Of a stretch of 64,000 nucleotides of DNA, positions 1 through 15,335 are shown piece after piece. Location: positions 496,001 through 560,000 of the forward strand of contig JAPQWV010000050.1 in the NCBI GenBank assembly GCA_027422505.1, given 5' to 3'. The first letter of the stretch is position 1. Each line of letters begins with the position of its first letter. The position numbers and the translations under genes were made by a program. Origin of the DNA: Craterostigma plantagineum (taxonomy: Eukaryota > Streptophyta > Magnoliopsida > Lamiales > Linderniaceae). Under the pieces are notes generated by a model. It did no database searches. It saw nothing but the letters and a program-made list of their open reading frames with translations, and was not told the origin of the DNA.

Positions 1-34
1 TTACTATCGAATTATATTATTATTACAAAGTTAC

Positions 35-1395
35 CGTTAAACTCAACATCTTCGACTGCTTCTCTGAAGGTAAAAGACAAGATGGATGCAATCCTAAGAG
101 TCTCTTGAAGAACCCTATTTGAAACAGGCATTCTCTTAGTATCTTCCCAGTTTAAAGACGACGACTTCCCTTCTTTAGACTTGTTCATCATCATAATAGC
201 CTCGTGCTCTTCCTATTAAATTAAAACAAACCGAAGAATCTTAATTATTTCTGGGATTTGTTAAGATTCAACTGAGATGAGAGATTAATTCCTTACAGTG
301 ACGGCTTTTAGGACACTTGGATTCTCAGACAAGTACTTCAAAATCCACGTCATGATCGTAGCCGTGGTGTCACGCGCCGCGAATATGACGCCGATGATGT
401 TATCTGCGATCTGCCCATCTGTCAAACCTTCGCCGGAACCTCCCATGAAAGAAGCCAGCAAATCACGGCGGCGATCACCACCATCACAACCACCCTTCTT
501 CGCCTGTCTCCTCCTTACAGACATAATCTTCTCCAGGATCTCCGACAACTCTTTCCTAGCCTTCATAGCCTTGTGAAACAAAGTCCCAGGGACGTTAATG
601 GGCATCGAATTGTATCCCTTTTCGATTATGTGATAGCACCTCTTAAGATCTTCCCCGTACTCTACTTCTTCTCCGAATATGGACAGCAAAGCCACGTTAA
701 ACGCATACTGCATGGGATATTATTAGTGAGGAAAAAAAATTCAGACAAAACGAAAGAGAAGAGACAAAAAACAGAGGAGAATTATCTCTCTCTCTTTTCA
801 TGCATCGTACTGACGTTCTTCATTTCTTGGAAGGCAGTGATGCTCCTTCCTTGCCATGACTGTACGGAGCGAAGGGCCAGCGACTCTACGTCGGCGACGG
901 CGAGCTTGATGGATTCCGGCGAGAAGGCACGGTGGACGAGCCGCCGGAGCTTGCCGTGGTATTCGCCTTGGTGAAAGAATATGGCTTGTTTGCCTATCAT
1001 CCTCTCCTTGCTTGCTGGGTAAGTGGGCTTGAAGAGATGTGCTTTCGAGACAAGTACGAGCTTCGCTGCCTCGGTGCTCGAGATTATTACGCAGGGACAT
1101 CCTAGTATGTGTGTCTTGAATATCGATCCGTACCTGAAAAAAGAAATAAATAAGATATTTCGTACGAAGGAAAATAATTAATAAAGGGGTTGTTTGTTTA
1201 TTATTATTACCTTTTGAGTTTGGATGAGAAGAAAGTGTTTGGGTTTTGAGAGTAGAGTTGAAAGGTTTCGCCAATGTAAGGCCAACCCATTGTCCCAGGT
1301 GGGAGCTGTGGTGATAATAATCTCGCACTTGTAAAGACGAACTTGAAGAAGAAGATTATTAGCAATGGCAAGAAGAAGATGGAAGACAATTCCAT
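35..1395 (-). CDS. CYP707A: Abscisic acid 8'-hydroxylase, cytochrome P450 CYP707A (3' end beyond window)
   Basis: Cytochrome P450 of the CYP707A family, which hydroxylates abscisic acid at C-8' on the ER membrane, the first step of ABA breakdown. Exons read on the minus strand are 1211-1395, 815-1133, 297-707 and 35-212; all have GT/AG borders and phases that join without a break, giving 364 residues of a family usually about 460-480. Visible are a hydrophobic N-terminal anchor (residues 4-24), the proline-rich hinge PPGTMGWP, the I-helix motif AARDTT near residue 279, and the K-helix ExxR (ETLR, about 342). The donor after exon 4 lies at 33-34, so the heme-binding Cys loop is left of the window. 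The start is the first ATG after a TATA box at 1493-1500. Family identity is strong; which paralogue it is cannot be said. Confidence 0.93.
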
Positions 1396-1492
1396 GATGA
1401 TTATGATTTTTTATTTTTATTTTTTGCTGCTGTTTGTGATGAGAGAAAATTGTTGCAACTTGCATGTATGGATATATGTAAATATATGTATG

Positions 1493-1500
1493 TATATATA
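1493..1500 (-). promoter_or_regulatory. Probable TATA box of CYP707A
   Basis: TATATATA on the minus strand, about 100 bases upstream of the CYP707A ATG, a normal spacing for a plant TATA box with a short leader. The surrounding bases are also TA-rich, so the exact core is uncertain. Confidence 0.45.
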
Positions 1501-1812
1501 GAGTTGCTATGTCAAGGAATGAGTCCCACGCGTTAGAATATATCTCTCCAGCTCATGAAGTTGGGAGGGAAGAGATATTTTATTTTTAGTTACTTGATAC
1601 TATTTTCCATACTTTTATGTCCGTACGAAGTCTCTCGATCGGCCATGTATGTCCATTTTTAGACATGGTTCATAATTAATAAGCTCCTACATAGAAATGG
1701 AACTATGTGGGAAGATGATATATCATGTTAATTTCATTCACCGAATTTTGAAAGCTTTTAGAATTGATATGCTAGCTGCTTATCTATGACAGAACAGATA
1801 ATTGAATAGGAA

Positions 1813-1841
1813 CATACATATATATATATATATATATATAG

Positions 1842-1874
<33 letters not shown>
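1813..1874. repeat. Microsatellite (TA)n followed by (GA)n
   Basis: Alternating TA for about 40 bases, broken once by a G, then a run of GA dinucleotides. Confidence 0.9.
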
Positions 1875-2274
1875 TTTGCTTACGGTGATCGGAGCACCAT
1901 AAGCAAATCTCTCAATTTTTTGCGGTTTTTCGATTCTCAACGCCGTCAAAATCTTCGTAGACCCTCTCATATCAATTGCTAACCTAAATCGCCATTTCCA
2001 ACATTAAGCTTTTGTATTCTTATAAACAAGCCATAAATGAATGGAAAATTCGATATAGCACTATAAGAAGTCGATTGATAACAATGTTATAAAATATTTG
2101 AAGTGAACAAATGGGAAGGTATAGTCATTTTCTATGTAAAATTAAAAATATTTGATATTTGTTTCAATGTAAAGATCAACATTAAGAAAAGTACTTTATT
2201 TTATTTGGAGTAAGCCAACATATCTAGTACCCTCGTAATGAAACCAAAAATTCGGATCATAATCATATAATTGA

Positions 2275-2307
<33 letters not shown>

Positions 2308-2312
2308 CTTTA
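2275..2312. repeat. Microsatellite (AC)n-(AT)n
   Basis: Twelve or so AC units followed directly by a short run of AT units. Confidence 0.85.
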
Positions 2313-2513
2313 TGTATATATAAAATGTAAACATTTTTGTGATATAGAAAAGAATTGTCTTTCACTAGATATTTTCCATATACTCGAAAAGGAATTAAAT
2401 CAAACACTAACCGAACTACTTGATGTATATTCTTCATTTTGATACTGCAGTTCATTAACGAGGATTCAAGCGAAATCTTCTCTTTAATTAAACTAGAGAT
2501 CAAAGAATGTATA

Positions 2514-2516
<3 letters not shown>

Positions 2517-2548
<32 letters not shown>
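2517..2548. repeat. Microsatellite (AT)n
   Basis: Uninterrupted AT dinucleotide run of about 32 bases. Confidence 0.85.
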
Positions 2549-2554
<6 letters not shown>

Positions 2555-2789
2555 TATATCATCGTAACTGCTGAATTATTGGTATTTTGATAAAAACACG
2601 TGATATTGCTATCTACGATTAGAACATTATTGCTGCTATCAAATGATTGTTGGTCGGTTAGACAAGCAGCGTTGGTAATAATATCATTTAAGAGCATCAC
2701 AACGGATATACTGCATCTTAATTTAATCAAAATGAGTAGAAATGTGCATGGAATATTGTTTTTGGTGTATAATAGAATTGAAGTAAAAT

Positions 2790-3323
2790 TGTTGGGGTTG
2801 AGCGGTAATATTTAATTCTGGGCCAGCGGTAATTGTATTTGGACCCCGATATAATTTATCGGGATATTTTAAAGCCGAAATGACACCGAGAGAACACCGA
2901 GATTTTTACGTGGTTCGGCCAATACCGCCTACATCCACGGAGAGACAATAGTTTTACTATATTTAAGAATATTACACTGTACAAAATAACGCTCGTATTT
3001 AAACCCAAACTCGAGACCCCTTACCCAACCCGCGTAATGTTTTTGTACCCCATCAAAACTACCTAGTAAAAACTGCACCCACTCTCACCCTTATCCGCCC
3101 GGACAAGATTTCTCTTTTTTCTTTTTCTTTTTTCCTCTCATTTTTCCTCTCCCTCACTCGCTCTCTCTATTTCTCGCAATCTTGGGGTGAGCTTTACAAA
3201 TGATCGAGCAAGCCTTTAAATAGGCAAACTCAAATACTAAAAGCCAAAATAAAAACCATCATTGCATACGTCTTAAGAAGAAAACTCCCACTTTGCTTCT
3301 TCATCGATGTTGAAAAATCAACA
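2790..3323 (-). repeat. 3' LTR of the 2790-5369 element
   Basis: 534 bases, TGTTG...CAACA on the minus strand. Compared with the other LTR it has about 50 extra bases near 2845-2895, including a CCGATATAATTTATCGG palindrome. Apart from that block there are only scattered substitutions. Confidence 0.85.
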
Positions 3324-4086
3324 ATTCTCTCCCTTTTCAACATCGGCGTCTTCAGAGAGCACTTCAGCGAACCTGAGAATGAGAGTAACCCGTTCATAAA
3401 TACCACGAACGTCCATTGGCCTTCCTAGCAGCACCTACACATAATTCGAATCAAGAGTTTCAGTCCTACCCACTTGATTCCCTGAGGCCACTCCTATGTG
3501 CAGCTGTCGAACCTACTCGTCGATTTTGAAGAGGGACTTCGATGCAACCCTTCTCCAGCAGAATTTTCCTTCTCACCATCGTCTGCCTTTATAGCACGCT
3601 TGAGCGATTTTCGTGAACCTATCGAAGTCTGAGTATTATATACCATACTCACATCCAGACGATACAAACTTCCTCGCTCTTCTCACTTTTGGTAGGACCA
3701 TTTTCGCCATGTGTGATTTTTCGAGACTCCCCCTGCTATGAAAACTCCATAGCCCTGGAATCTTACTGGCTCAAGAATATTAAATTCTACACAACTTTGA
3801 GACAACGTCACACCACCCAAAATGTGTACCGCTCCGCCAACCATTTTGATCTTCCCCATTCCAACACACCGAACAACGCAACGATATCCATCAGCCCATG
3901 GAGATCGAAAAAACCGATTCGCATTTTCCGAAACGCATCAAAATATTCTCTTGGAGCAAACCTGAATTTAATATCCTTCTTCCTGAGAACGAGCACCATC
4001 ATTAGAGCTGTGAGAACGTCTCTAAGATGAACTGTGTGCTACCCGCATGTGGAATTTTCCTAGCCGATTGACCTTCCTTCAAGTCA

Positions 4087-4129
4087 GACTGTTTCTACTG
4101 ATATGTCCCGGCTCACCACACTTGTAGCA
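4087..4129 (-). pseudogene. Remnant of gag CCHC zinc knuckle
   Basis: The minus strand reads C-Y-K-C-G-E-P-G-H-I followed by S-R-N-S: the CX2CX4H part of a retroviral-type zinc knuckle is intact but the fourth ligand Cys is replaced by Ser. Stop codons and frame changes lie on both sides. It is direct evidence that the internal region came from gag. Confidence 0.7.
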
Positions 4130-4885
4130 TCATATGCCCTTCCCGCCACGTCGATTTGGACCCGCTGCTGTCTCTAAATCCCCCGGCGTGTCACCTTCCT
4201 CTACGACTCTCTCCGTGTATAGCCAACGCTCGACTATCACCATAATTTGGCCGCATCCTCTTCAAAAGAGTTGACTCCACCATCCACTGCTTTCATTGGG
4301 TCGTACCGGATGATTGTGACCAAGTTATCATCCGAATCAGGAAGAGAGGTAAGAAGTAAACGGGCCTTACTTCTTCCTCTTTCGACACATCTTAACTCCA
4401 AAATTTCCGTCATTTACTCCGACTTTTCCTCGTCTCCCATCAAAGCTTATATCCCCAGCATTGACAAACGAGCACATCCTTCACTCTTCGTTGTCGCAGA
4501 GTGAAACCTCCCGCACAAGCATATTGTCGCACTTTGCTGTCATCCGTCGCTATTATCCTTGCAGAGTTCAACAGTCCGACCCAAATAGTACTGATCAGAT
4601 AATTTCCAGGAAAGGCTAGCGACCTGCCTGACAGTACTATTGCCATAACTCGCCAAAACTCCACCGCCGACCAAGCTCAGCCCGACACCGAGCATCCAAT
4701 CAACGATAACCATCTTGTACCATTATTTCTTCAGCACAAGGCATCACCTCGTTGAACCTCGCTCTGACACTGGCTCCCCCCGATCGATGTTTCCTTCTGA
4801 TATCTTTTCTGATGTGGAAGATCAGTCACAGCTGCAACCACAGAGCATACTCAGAATACCATGAGGACCTTGCTCTGACACCACT

Positions 4886-5369
4886 TGTTGGGGTTGAGCG
4901 GTAATATTTAATTCTGGACTAGCGGTAATTGTATTTGGACCCACCGAGATTTTTACGTGATTCGGCCAATACCGCCTACATCCACGGAGAGACAATAGTT
5001 TTACTATATTTGAGAATATTACACCGTACAAATAACGTTCGTGTTTAAACCCAAACTCGAGACCCCTTACCCAACCCAGGTAATGTTTTTGTACCCCATC
5101 AAAACTACCTAGTAAAAACTGCACCCACTCTCACCCTTATCCGCCCGGATAAGATTTCTCTTTTTTCTTTTTCTTTTTTCCTCTTATTTTTACTCTCCCT
5201 CACTCGCTCTCTCTAGTTCTCTCAATCTTGGGGTGAGCTTTACAAATGATTGAGCAAGCCTTTAAATAGGCAAGCTCAAATACTAAAAGCCAAAATAAAA
5301 ACCATCATTGCATACGTCTTAAGAAGAAAACTCCCACTTTGCTTCTTCATCGATGTCGAAAAATCAACA
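4886..5369 (-). repeat. 5' LTR of the 2790-5369 element
   Basis: 484 bases, same ends as the left LTR. It lacks the 50-base palindrome-containing block, most simply a deletion after insertion. Confidence 0.85.
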
Positions 5370-5373
5370 AAAT

Positions 5374-8300
5374 TTAGTGTTGAAATAAAGTTAATGAGTT
5401 AGAGTAAATTATTGACTGTATTTTTGCGAAAATACGCCCGAGTTTGAACGTAATTATGTACGAGATCTGAATTCTCTCGAACAGTCAAATTTGTACGATG
5501 AAGTACAACATATTTGACTTAGACCCCTTAACATAATTGAACTCTGTTCATGCAAAGCATTTTTGTTTACATTAATATTAATTATCTCATTATAACTGTT
5601 ATTTGATTATTATACAACGTAGCCATTTTCAATTTAATTGTTTTTTTCAGACGCACTACTTGTATGATGTGAAGCTGGCGCTGGGTGTTTCAAATAACAG
5701 TTGTGCAATAAAATCGATTAAGATATTTCTCGTAGTACTTACAACCTCAAAATTATATGAATCGAATTATACTAGGTATTATATATGTTTCAGAAATATC
5801 ATAAAATGCATGTGTATTATCTAAGACATACACGCGTCTCTTTCACATGCTACTAACGACTCATCATCTGCCTAATCGCATGCACACTTTTGTACGTGTA
5901 AGCATCTTTCATGCACACTAAATATCTAAGTCGGTCGAACATTTAATAATAAGAATATAATATTAAATGACGCAATTTCAATTTTCTATTTCACCATTCT
6001 TTAAAAATTTCAAATGTTAACGCATACGTGTACTCAAATGAATTTGTAGATTATTTTGGCATATTGAATAATGAATGGTTTCGTCTTGTAAGCTTAGGCG
6101 ACAACCCAAAAAAAAAAAGAAGAAAGAACGAAACAAATAAGCAAAGAATATCATAATACAAAAAAAGTCATGTATATGCACACACTGTTACATTGTGGAT
6201 GGAGACTCTTCACGAACATTATTATCCTTTACACGTCTCCGAAAATGAAAAACAAAACTAAACAATTTCATTATTACCAGAACATTATATGTCGACATAT
6301 GAACGTTAATTCCACCAAAATGACATTTGATTGGAATTAGTGGCTAGTCACTAGCAAGCCCATAAACTCTATTATTGCATTTTATTAATTTTATATCTTT
6401 AGTATGGCTGCAACTTCCTTCTAATTATCACTACTATTCAAACGAGGTTTCTGATATTTTCAGTTTCTCACACACAAACACATATATGGCCGTTCCTGAA
6501 TAGTTTTATAAGTTATTTGTTTTAGCTAATTAGTGAACTGATCTTTACAGTACTGTGACTCCTTCAATAATAAATAAATAAAAAAATGACACGACAACAG
6601 AAATAAAGGATTGTTATCATGTGAAGATATGTCGTGCATCTTATTAACATAAATAAACCCTATTATATGCCTTTCAGTTTTTTTTTTTGGTGATGTAAGT
6701 CCCAATCACTCAGTGTAATGCATATTTATTTGCTTTTATCACCATGTGGTGGATTGTAAGCCATTAGAGGAATATAAAACTGCTACACCTTTTTATGATG
6801 TTACCAATTCAAGAGATATTTGGACACTTAACATGTTATTATGTTATTGGCAGATGGTTACGAAATTCCTTTTCTTTATTCAACTTCAATATTTGGTGCT
6901 GAAAAAGTAATAGATGAATTAACATAATATGTATATTATGTCGTAATGGTACGTCCACTAATTAAAATTGTTTCATATATGATTAAGCTAGTATGTATGC
7001 GTCAAAACCATAAAATAAATATATGAAATACTACGTGTTGTTTCATTCTTTTTGTCTTTTTAATAAATGAAACGTTCATCATTTCTTTTTTTTTTATATA
7101 TATATTTCCTCCTCACATAAGAGTTATTATTATTTTTTTCGTTTCAGTATGAGGTGGTTAGATTTGTCATTTTACATACAAAGAGTTATATGATAATCAT
7201 GAATGTAAACAGGTGAAATTGACGTCTCAAACAATTATGAATGAGAAGTATTTAAAATGGATAGTTGAGCTTTATTTTGAGTCCTTTTCATTCTAAGTCA
7301 TCATTCGACTATGACAACAATACGAAGTATATTGTATTTATATTGTTGCATGTCATGTCGAATAAGCTACATTGATATTCCAAACCACCACGCTTTTGCC
7401 TTAATTAGATACCATTTTTGATCACTCATTCAATAAAACCATAATTCCTCCCCTTTTTGGTCATCAGTATCGTAGATACTTCGTATCAATTAGGCAAAAT
7501 GTAACCGATTTGAAAATTCTTACACGTGCTTGCAAATTCGAGAGATAAGATAATAAATTTTGACGTTATAATCTCCATTGAAATAAACCATGGTTCGCCC
7601 AAAACACACGAGATTTTAACTACCGAAAGCCTTCATTTTAATAAGAATTATTCATATACATAATTATCATTTTTCGAACGGTAGTCATATGGCAAAGCCA
7701 TTCGATGTTTTCTTCGTAACTGTGAGACTATATTTAAACTCATGTAATTCCAAATATCTTCGTAAAGTTCATTCACCATGAAGAATCTCCCATTCAACAG
7801 GGAATCTATATCAATGACAAAGTTTGTAATTGATATGAGCTAATTAGTTGACTATTAAGAATTGTCTTAAGAATAATAGCTCATATCTGCCTATGGCTTA
7901 ATGGATATAGATTAATCTCATTTTATTTCGCAACGGATATTTTGAAACGAAATGAGCAAATGTCGTCTCTAATAATAGGTTTACAAATGTCGAGGCACAT
8001 TATATTCTAAACACTTACGAGTAAGCTTTCTGGTAAGTTTTTACGAGATGACTAAACTATATGGTTTTGGGCCTACTTATTACCTAACTTCCTCAATCTC
8101 TACAAAGCAAAAGTGAGCTCATGGTTTTTCCAATGTTATGAAGGTGGAAAATTTTTATTGGTTCACGTTGTATATAAAAATGTCGGTGATTGCGCCGGTA
8201 ATCTTACATAAATATCTCCCTCATTACATTTCTGGTAAATGATAGACGTGCGCAAAAAAAAAATAAAAAAAACAAGGAGTTGTTTTAATTCATAAGAAAT

Positions 8301-8514
8301 ATTTTTTTTGGTGATAATTGGGGTTTCAGATGCTACACATAGGTTGAGAGTTTTTGATGTATGGACGAAACCCTAGATTGATTTAACCTTATAAAATTAA
8401 ATAAGTGGAGAAGGTCATGAATGTAGTAATCAGAAATACAAGTTCGATGATGTATATAGTAAGTTTAGCACACGGGATGCATTTGCAAATATGTCAAATT
8501 ATTGATATTGTAAA
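5374..8514. other. Intergenic, no gene seen
   Basis: About 3.1 kb of AT-rich DNA. The longest open frame (5603-5824) has no recognisable domain, no start context and no splice partners. I see no RNA gene and no clear element ends. Confidence 0.5.
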
Positions 8515-8923
8515 GGGCCTTTTAAAGTTCAGGACCCCATTTATGTTTCATTCAGAATTCAGGACCTTGTCAGAAAATTTTTAGGGTTAAGGACCCGATA
8601 CACTTAAGTGTTTTTCAGTACAACTTCATAGACTTGCAGTAACACTTCGTGGACATGTAGTACCACTTTTTGCAGTACCATTTCATCGTTCTGCAGTACC
8701 ACTTAGTTGTTTTGCACTACCATTTTATTGTTTTGCAGCACCACTTCTGTGTTCTGTAATAACACAAACTATCGTCTGATACAAGTTCGTATACAATACA
8801 CTGTATGATACCAGGTCCTTATCTCTAATTTTCATCCAAATGGTCCTGAACCCTAAAAAATTGCCGACAGGGTCCTGAAACATAACTTAAAACATCTTTT
8901 GGGGCCTGACACGTAATTACACC
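8515..8923. mobile_element. Mutator-like foldback MITE, copy A
   Basis: The two ends are imperfect inverted repeats of about 100 bases, each with the same ordered boxes: CAGG(A/C)CCC, then TTCAGGACC(T/C)TGTC, then TTTTTAGGGTT, then AAGGACC. The interior (about 8610-8765) is a run of about 22-bp units containing GCAGTACCACTT. Ends and unit match the copies at 13658-14680 and 37820-41287, whose 9-base target duplications place the family with Mutator-like elements. No convincing duplication flanks this copy. Confidence 0.6.
8610..8765. repeat. Degenerate about 22-bp tandem units (TACCACTT)
   Basis: Seven or so diverged units, each with CAGTA(C)CACTT(C)A followed by a G/T-rich spacer. The same unit appears beside the hAT insertion in copy B and, inverted, in copy C. 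Confidence 0.65.
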
Positions 8924-8935
8924 TAAGTTTTATAG

Positions 8936-9351
8936 GGGTCTTTACACGTAATTACCTCATATGTAAAACAACTTGTAGTTCAGCATTTTTTATATGTAGG
9001 CACCTAACAGAATAAATTTTTTTGCAGATAGGTACCCGATCCGCCGCAGGTACGTCATACGACATATTTGGGTAGCCTATATCAACGTATTGTGGTACGT
9101 AATACGTTTAGAAAATGGTACGCCGTATAAGCACATTTAGGTACGCCCTATTTACACATTAGATACGCCGTACAAACACATTTTAGGTACCCTATATGAA
9201 CGTGTTATGGTACGGAATACACACACAGGAAGGTACGGCATGACTGAAGGGACTGGTACAAATTAAATCGGGTACCTATCTGTAAAAATTTCTGACATAG
9301 GTATTGATAAGTAAGTTTTTATTCAAATAGGTATTTATGTGTAGATACTCG
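8936..9351. mobile_element. Foldback element with GGTAC-rich interior, copy D
   Basis: Inverted ends of about 100 bases (left begins GGGTCTTTACACGTAATTACC, right complement begins CGAGTATCTACACATAAATACC), both leading into CAGATAGGTACCCGAT. The interior repeats GGTAC about every 20-30 bases. It is related to the 47033-47452 element through a shared interior starting CCGATCCGC(C/T)GCAGGTAC. No target duplication is clear. It starts almost at the right end of copy A. Confidence 0.55.
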
Positions 9352-10335
9352 TTTTTTTTTTTTGAAACTTTTTTTAAAACAAAATTAATTTAAGGATAAA
9401 ATGGTAATAAACTAAAATATTAGAAGTAAAATTTTAGTTATACACTTAAAAAATTGAAACCAAAACTGATAGTTTTTATAGTTTGTGAACTGTTTTACAA
9501 AAGAAAACAGATATATTCATATTCAACCATTTAATTTTTTTTCTCAAGGAAAATCAATTCCATTAATGCAAATCGAAAGTTAACAAATTGAACATAACTT
9601 TGGACGGTGGAGCCCAACCTTCGCCATCATAAACCAAACGTTATAGCTGAGCTAAATAATGAGCTATTGCCCGGGGTTCAAAATCGAATGAAATGCATGT
9701 AAAATAGAGTAGCAAAAAAATCCAATATAGATTTTTATCCGATCCGCCCCATCAGTTAACGAAGATCGTCGATTAATTGGCTTGGAATAAATAAATAAAA
9801 AAAACAAAAGAAATTTTTGCCAATGTTGGGAGTGGTATGGCTTCTAAAATGGATTTAATAGGGAATCTAGCGCCCCACTTTTTGTTGCATGGCTCGATAC
9901 AAACTACGAAAAAAATGTTGAAATGTGTAAAAATACTAGATAACCATTGACTACGGTATGGAGACATAATCTAGGTAAAAAATATCACATGATAAAATTA
10001 AGAATGCTCCATCATTATAGAGAAACAACAAAACCAAAAAAATCCTGAAGTACCAACTACGTTATAGAAATAAACATCCAAAACTGCTGATGAAGATAAA
10101 TATAGCATCTGCTATATGTGCTATGGTATATGATCAACCAGCAAAAGGTTGAGCATAACATGCGCTAAACGTTCATGGTGTTTCTCCTCACTACTATCGA
10201 AACTCACCTGATAAACACAAGATCAAAAAAGCCTATTTCAATCACCAAAACCCTAAGCAGCAGATTCATCCAAACTTGTTTTGCTGGCGAAAAAGGGGGT
10301 TTAGGTTTACCACATGTATTTTGAAGTTTAACGCA
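9352..10335. other. Intergenic, downstream of ABCE1
   Basis: No gene seen; AT-rich sequence forming the ABCE1 3' flank and probably its 3' UTR. Small open frames here lack recognisable domains. Confidence 0.5.
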
Positions 10336-13415
<3,080 letters not shown>

Positions 13416-13506
13416 CTATCTGCCTGCGTCTATCGGCTGAACAAAATTATTGAAGTCGGCAAATTCGAGCACCCAGCAGAAACCCTAAACCTATTTAATC
13501 CCAATG

Positions 13507-13516
13507 TATTTATATA
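13507..13516 (-). promoter_or_regulatory. TATA box of ABCE1
   Basis: TATATAAATA on the minus strand, about 95 bases upstream of the ATG. Confidence 0.6.
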
Positions 13517-13657
13517 TCGAGAGAAACAGAGAAGAAAGGGATATTTTAAGGGTTCGATTTGGAACACTGAAGAAAGAGAGGACGCGTGTGGCAACTAAAT
13601 CGCGGACACACGCATGAATAAAAAGATTCTTTGAAATTTGTCATATATTATTATGTA

Positions 13658-14680
13658 AGGGCAATTTTTTGGAGGCCCCGGTCACGGCCTGAAATTCAGG
13701 CCCTGTCAGGAAACAAATTAGTTTTAAGAACTCGAATTCTGTAGTACCACTTCATTGTTCCGCATAGACATGTTCAGATGATTTCAAAAATCGGAACTAA
13801 ACCGTAGTTGAACCGGCGATTAACGGTTCGGTTAATCGGGGTTATCGGTTATAACCGGAACCGAACCGTTATTTAGATCAGTGGGTTCTTAATTTTCAAG
13901 AACCAGAACCGCTGGTTTGTACAACCGACGGTTAACCGCGGATTATATATTAAAAAAAATTAACAAAAATAATACAAACGGTCGGAGGATATACATTGGA
14001 CTCAAGGCGATCGAGATTAACCGTTGAGAATCTAGAGAACCAATGTTTGCTCGACGATTGGACAAGGGCCGAAACAAGAACTCAAGAATCAAACTTTAAC
14101 TATACGGACGAAGAAGGCGGAAATGCATACGAGGTTTCGTCGAACACTACTGGAAGCGAATATTAAGCAACAATCTTTATTTATTAAAAATATTTAAGAT
14201 CTATTTTTTTGCACATTTTCTTGAGTTTTTTAAGCAATAATCAATTCTTTCTAAAATATTGACGGTGCATTAAGAAACAAAATCAATTTTCTTTATTATT
14301 TTCTTATTAATAAGAAAAAGCAAAAAAAAGGTTTGAAACCGAAACCGGTGCTTTCAAACCGGAACCGTGAAAAACGCCGATTCCAAAACCGTAACTGAAC
14401 CGTGGTTACGGCTCGGTTATGGTTTAAGCCTTTTCCGGTTCTAAACCGACGGTTACAAACCGGCAAACCGAAATCGGTACCGTATGAACATGTTTAGTTC
14501 CGCAGTACCACTTCATTGTTCTGTAGTAGCACTTCATCTACAGTGCTGAAGGACAATGAAGTGGTATTGTAGAACAATGAAGCGATACTGCAGAAATCGG
14601 TCCTTAAAAATAAATTTTATACTGGCAGGGTCTGAATCCTATTTAAAAACCTAATTGGGGCCTGAAATGTATTATATCCT
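13658..14680. mobile_element. Mutator-like foldback MITE, copy B, interrupted by an hAT element
   Basis: Without the hAT insertion at 13765-14496 (and one copy of its 8-base duplication) this is a 283-bp element. Its inverted ends carry the same ordered boxes as copy A (AGGCCCC, TTCAGGCCCTGTCAG; right complement CAGGCCCC, TTCAGACCCTGCCAG). Flanks are TATTATGTA (13649-13657) and TATTATTTA (14681-14689), an 8/9 match to a 9-base Mutator-type duplication. The interior is TACCACTTCATTGTTC-type units in both orientations. Confidence 0.7.
13765..14496. mobile_element. Non-autonomous hAT element nested in copy B
   Basis: 732 bp bounded by perfect 8-base duplications GTTCCGCA (13757-13764 and 14497-14504). 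Ends are TAGACATGTTCA and, on the complement, TAAACATGTTCA. Sub-terminal DNA is packed with AACCG/CGGTT motifs in both orientations, as in many hAT elements. No transposase frame. Confidence 0.85.
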
Positions 14681-14689
14681 ATTATTTAT

Positions 14690-15335
14690 TACAAAAACAT
14701 ATCTTGGATGATATGATTCTATTCTAGTGCAGTTTGCATTGCACCCATTTTACTATTTGCATCGTTCTATTCAGTTTTAATGTGCATTTTTTTGGTAACT
14801 ATATTTCCTCACCTAATTATTAGATGTAAATAAACCTATCAACTTCTCATAAATATGTAATTTTATTTCTTACTCGCAAACATTATACATTTACAAACGT
14901 ATGAACGAGTTGATAAGAAAAAATATTAATCTTTATGGTAACTATTTGTGTACTTTAAGTATTTGTGTATGTTAATAAGAAATCTATATTGTACATATTC
15001 GAGTATTTGTATATGCAATAAGACATCTATATTGTATAAATATCAATTGAAATCAAGTACTTAAATTATTATTGTTGAAGACGACTTCAGAAAAACAATA
15101 AGATAGCATCCTAATTTGCTAAATATTGGCAAGACTTTGTTCATCATGAACTCTTTTTATTTTATTTTTTTTAATCTCCACATGTAATCGAACATTAAGC
15201 AATTAGTCTTATATTAATTACATACTATTATATCATTCAACAGAACATGAACGCCACACTTCACAATTATAATAAAACCCTTCAAGAAACGTGAAAAAAT
15301 TTCAGCAACTCTGGTTAAAATCACAGCTCAACTCA
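14690..15335. other. Intergenic, downstream of AOX1
   Basis: No gene seen; AT-rich, presumably the 3' flank and UTR of the alternative oxidase gene. Confidence 0.5.

Larger units (their letters stand above)
1501..2789. other. Intergenic, CYP707A upstream region with simple repeats
   Basis: No gene seen. AT-rich sequence with three microsatellites (1813-1874, 2275-2312, 2517-2548). A short open stretch on the minus strand (about 1886-1970) ends at a GTAAGC donor-like site but matches no family I recognise. Confidence 0.5.
2790..5369 (-). mobile_element. Non-autonomous LTR retrotransposon with degenerate gag
   Basis: Complete LTR element, about 2.58 kb, read on the minus strand. The LTRs (2790-3323 and 4886-5369) both start TGTTG and end CAACA. 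AAAT lies on both outer flanks (2786-2789, 5370-5373). A primer-binding site for initiator tRNA-Met (TGGTGTCAGAGC on the minus strand, 4872-4883) sits inside the right LTR, and a polypurine tract (minus strand of 3324-3337) abuts the left LTR, which fixes the direction. The internal 1.56 kb has no long reading frame and no protease, integrase, reverse transcriptase or RNase H. It keeps a damaged gag zinc knuckle at 4087-4129. The element is too small to be autonomous; whether it is a deletion derivative of a Copia or a large retrotransposon derivative is open. Confidence 0.85.

Noticed and set aside
35..1395. CYP707A considered as a pseudogene because it is incomplete
   Set aside because: Every visible exon is intact with correct borders; it is cut only by the window edge.
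1758..1970. Minus-strand frame beginning MRGSTKILTALRIEKPQ with a GTAAGC donor-like end
   Set aside because: Exon-like over about 85 bases but followed by a microsatellite, with no family match and no second exon found.
1813..2548. Regular short repeats considered as a CRISPR-like array
   Set aside because: They are dinucleotide microsatellites without spacers, in plant nuclear DNA.
9661..9680. GGGGTTCAAAATCGAAT stretch considered as a tRNA T-arm
   Set aside because: No acceptor stem, D-arm or anticodon arm could be folded around it.
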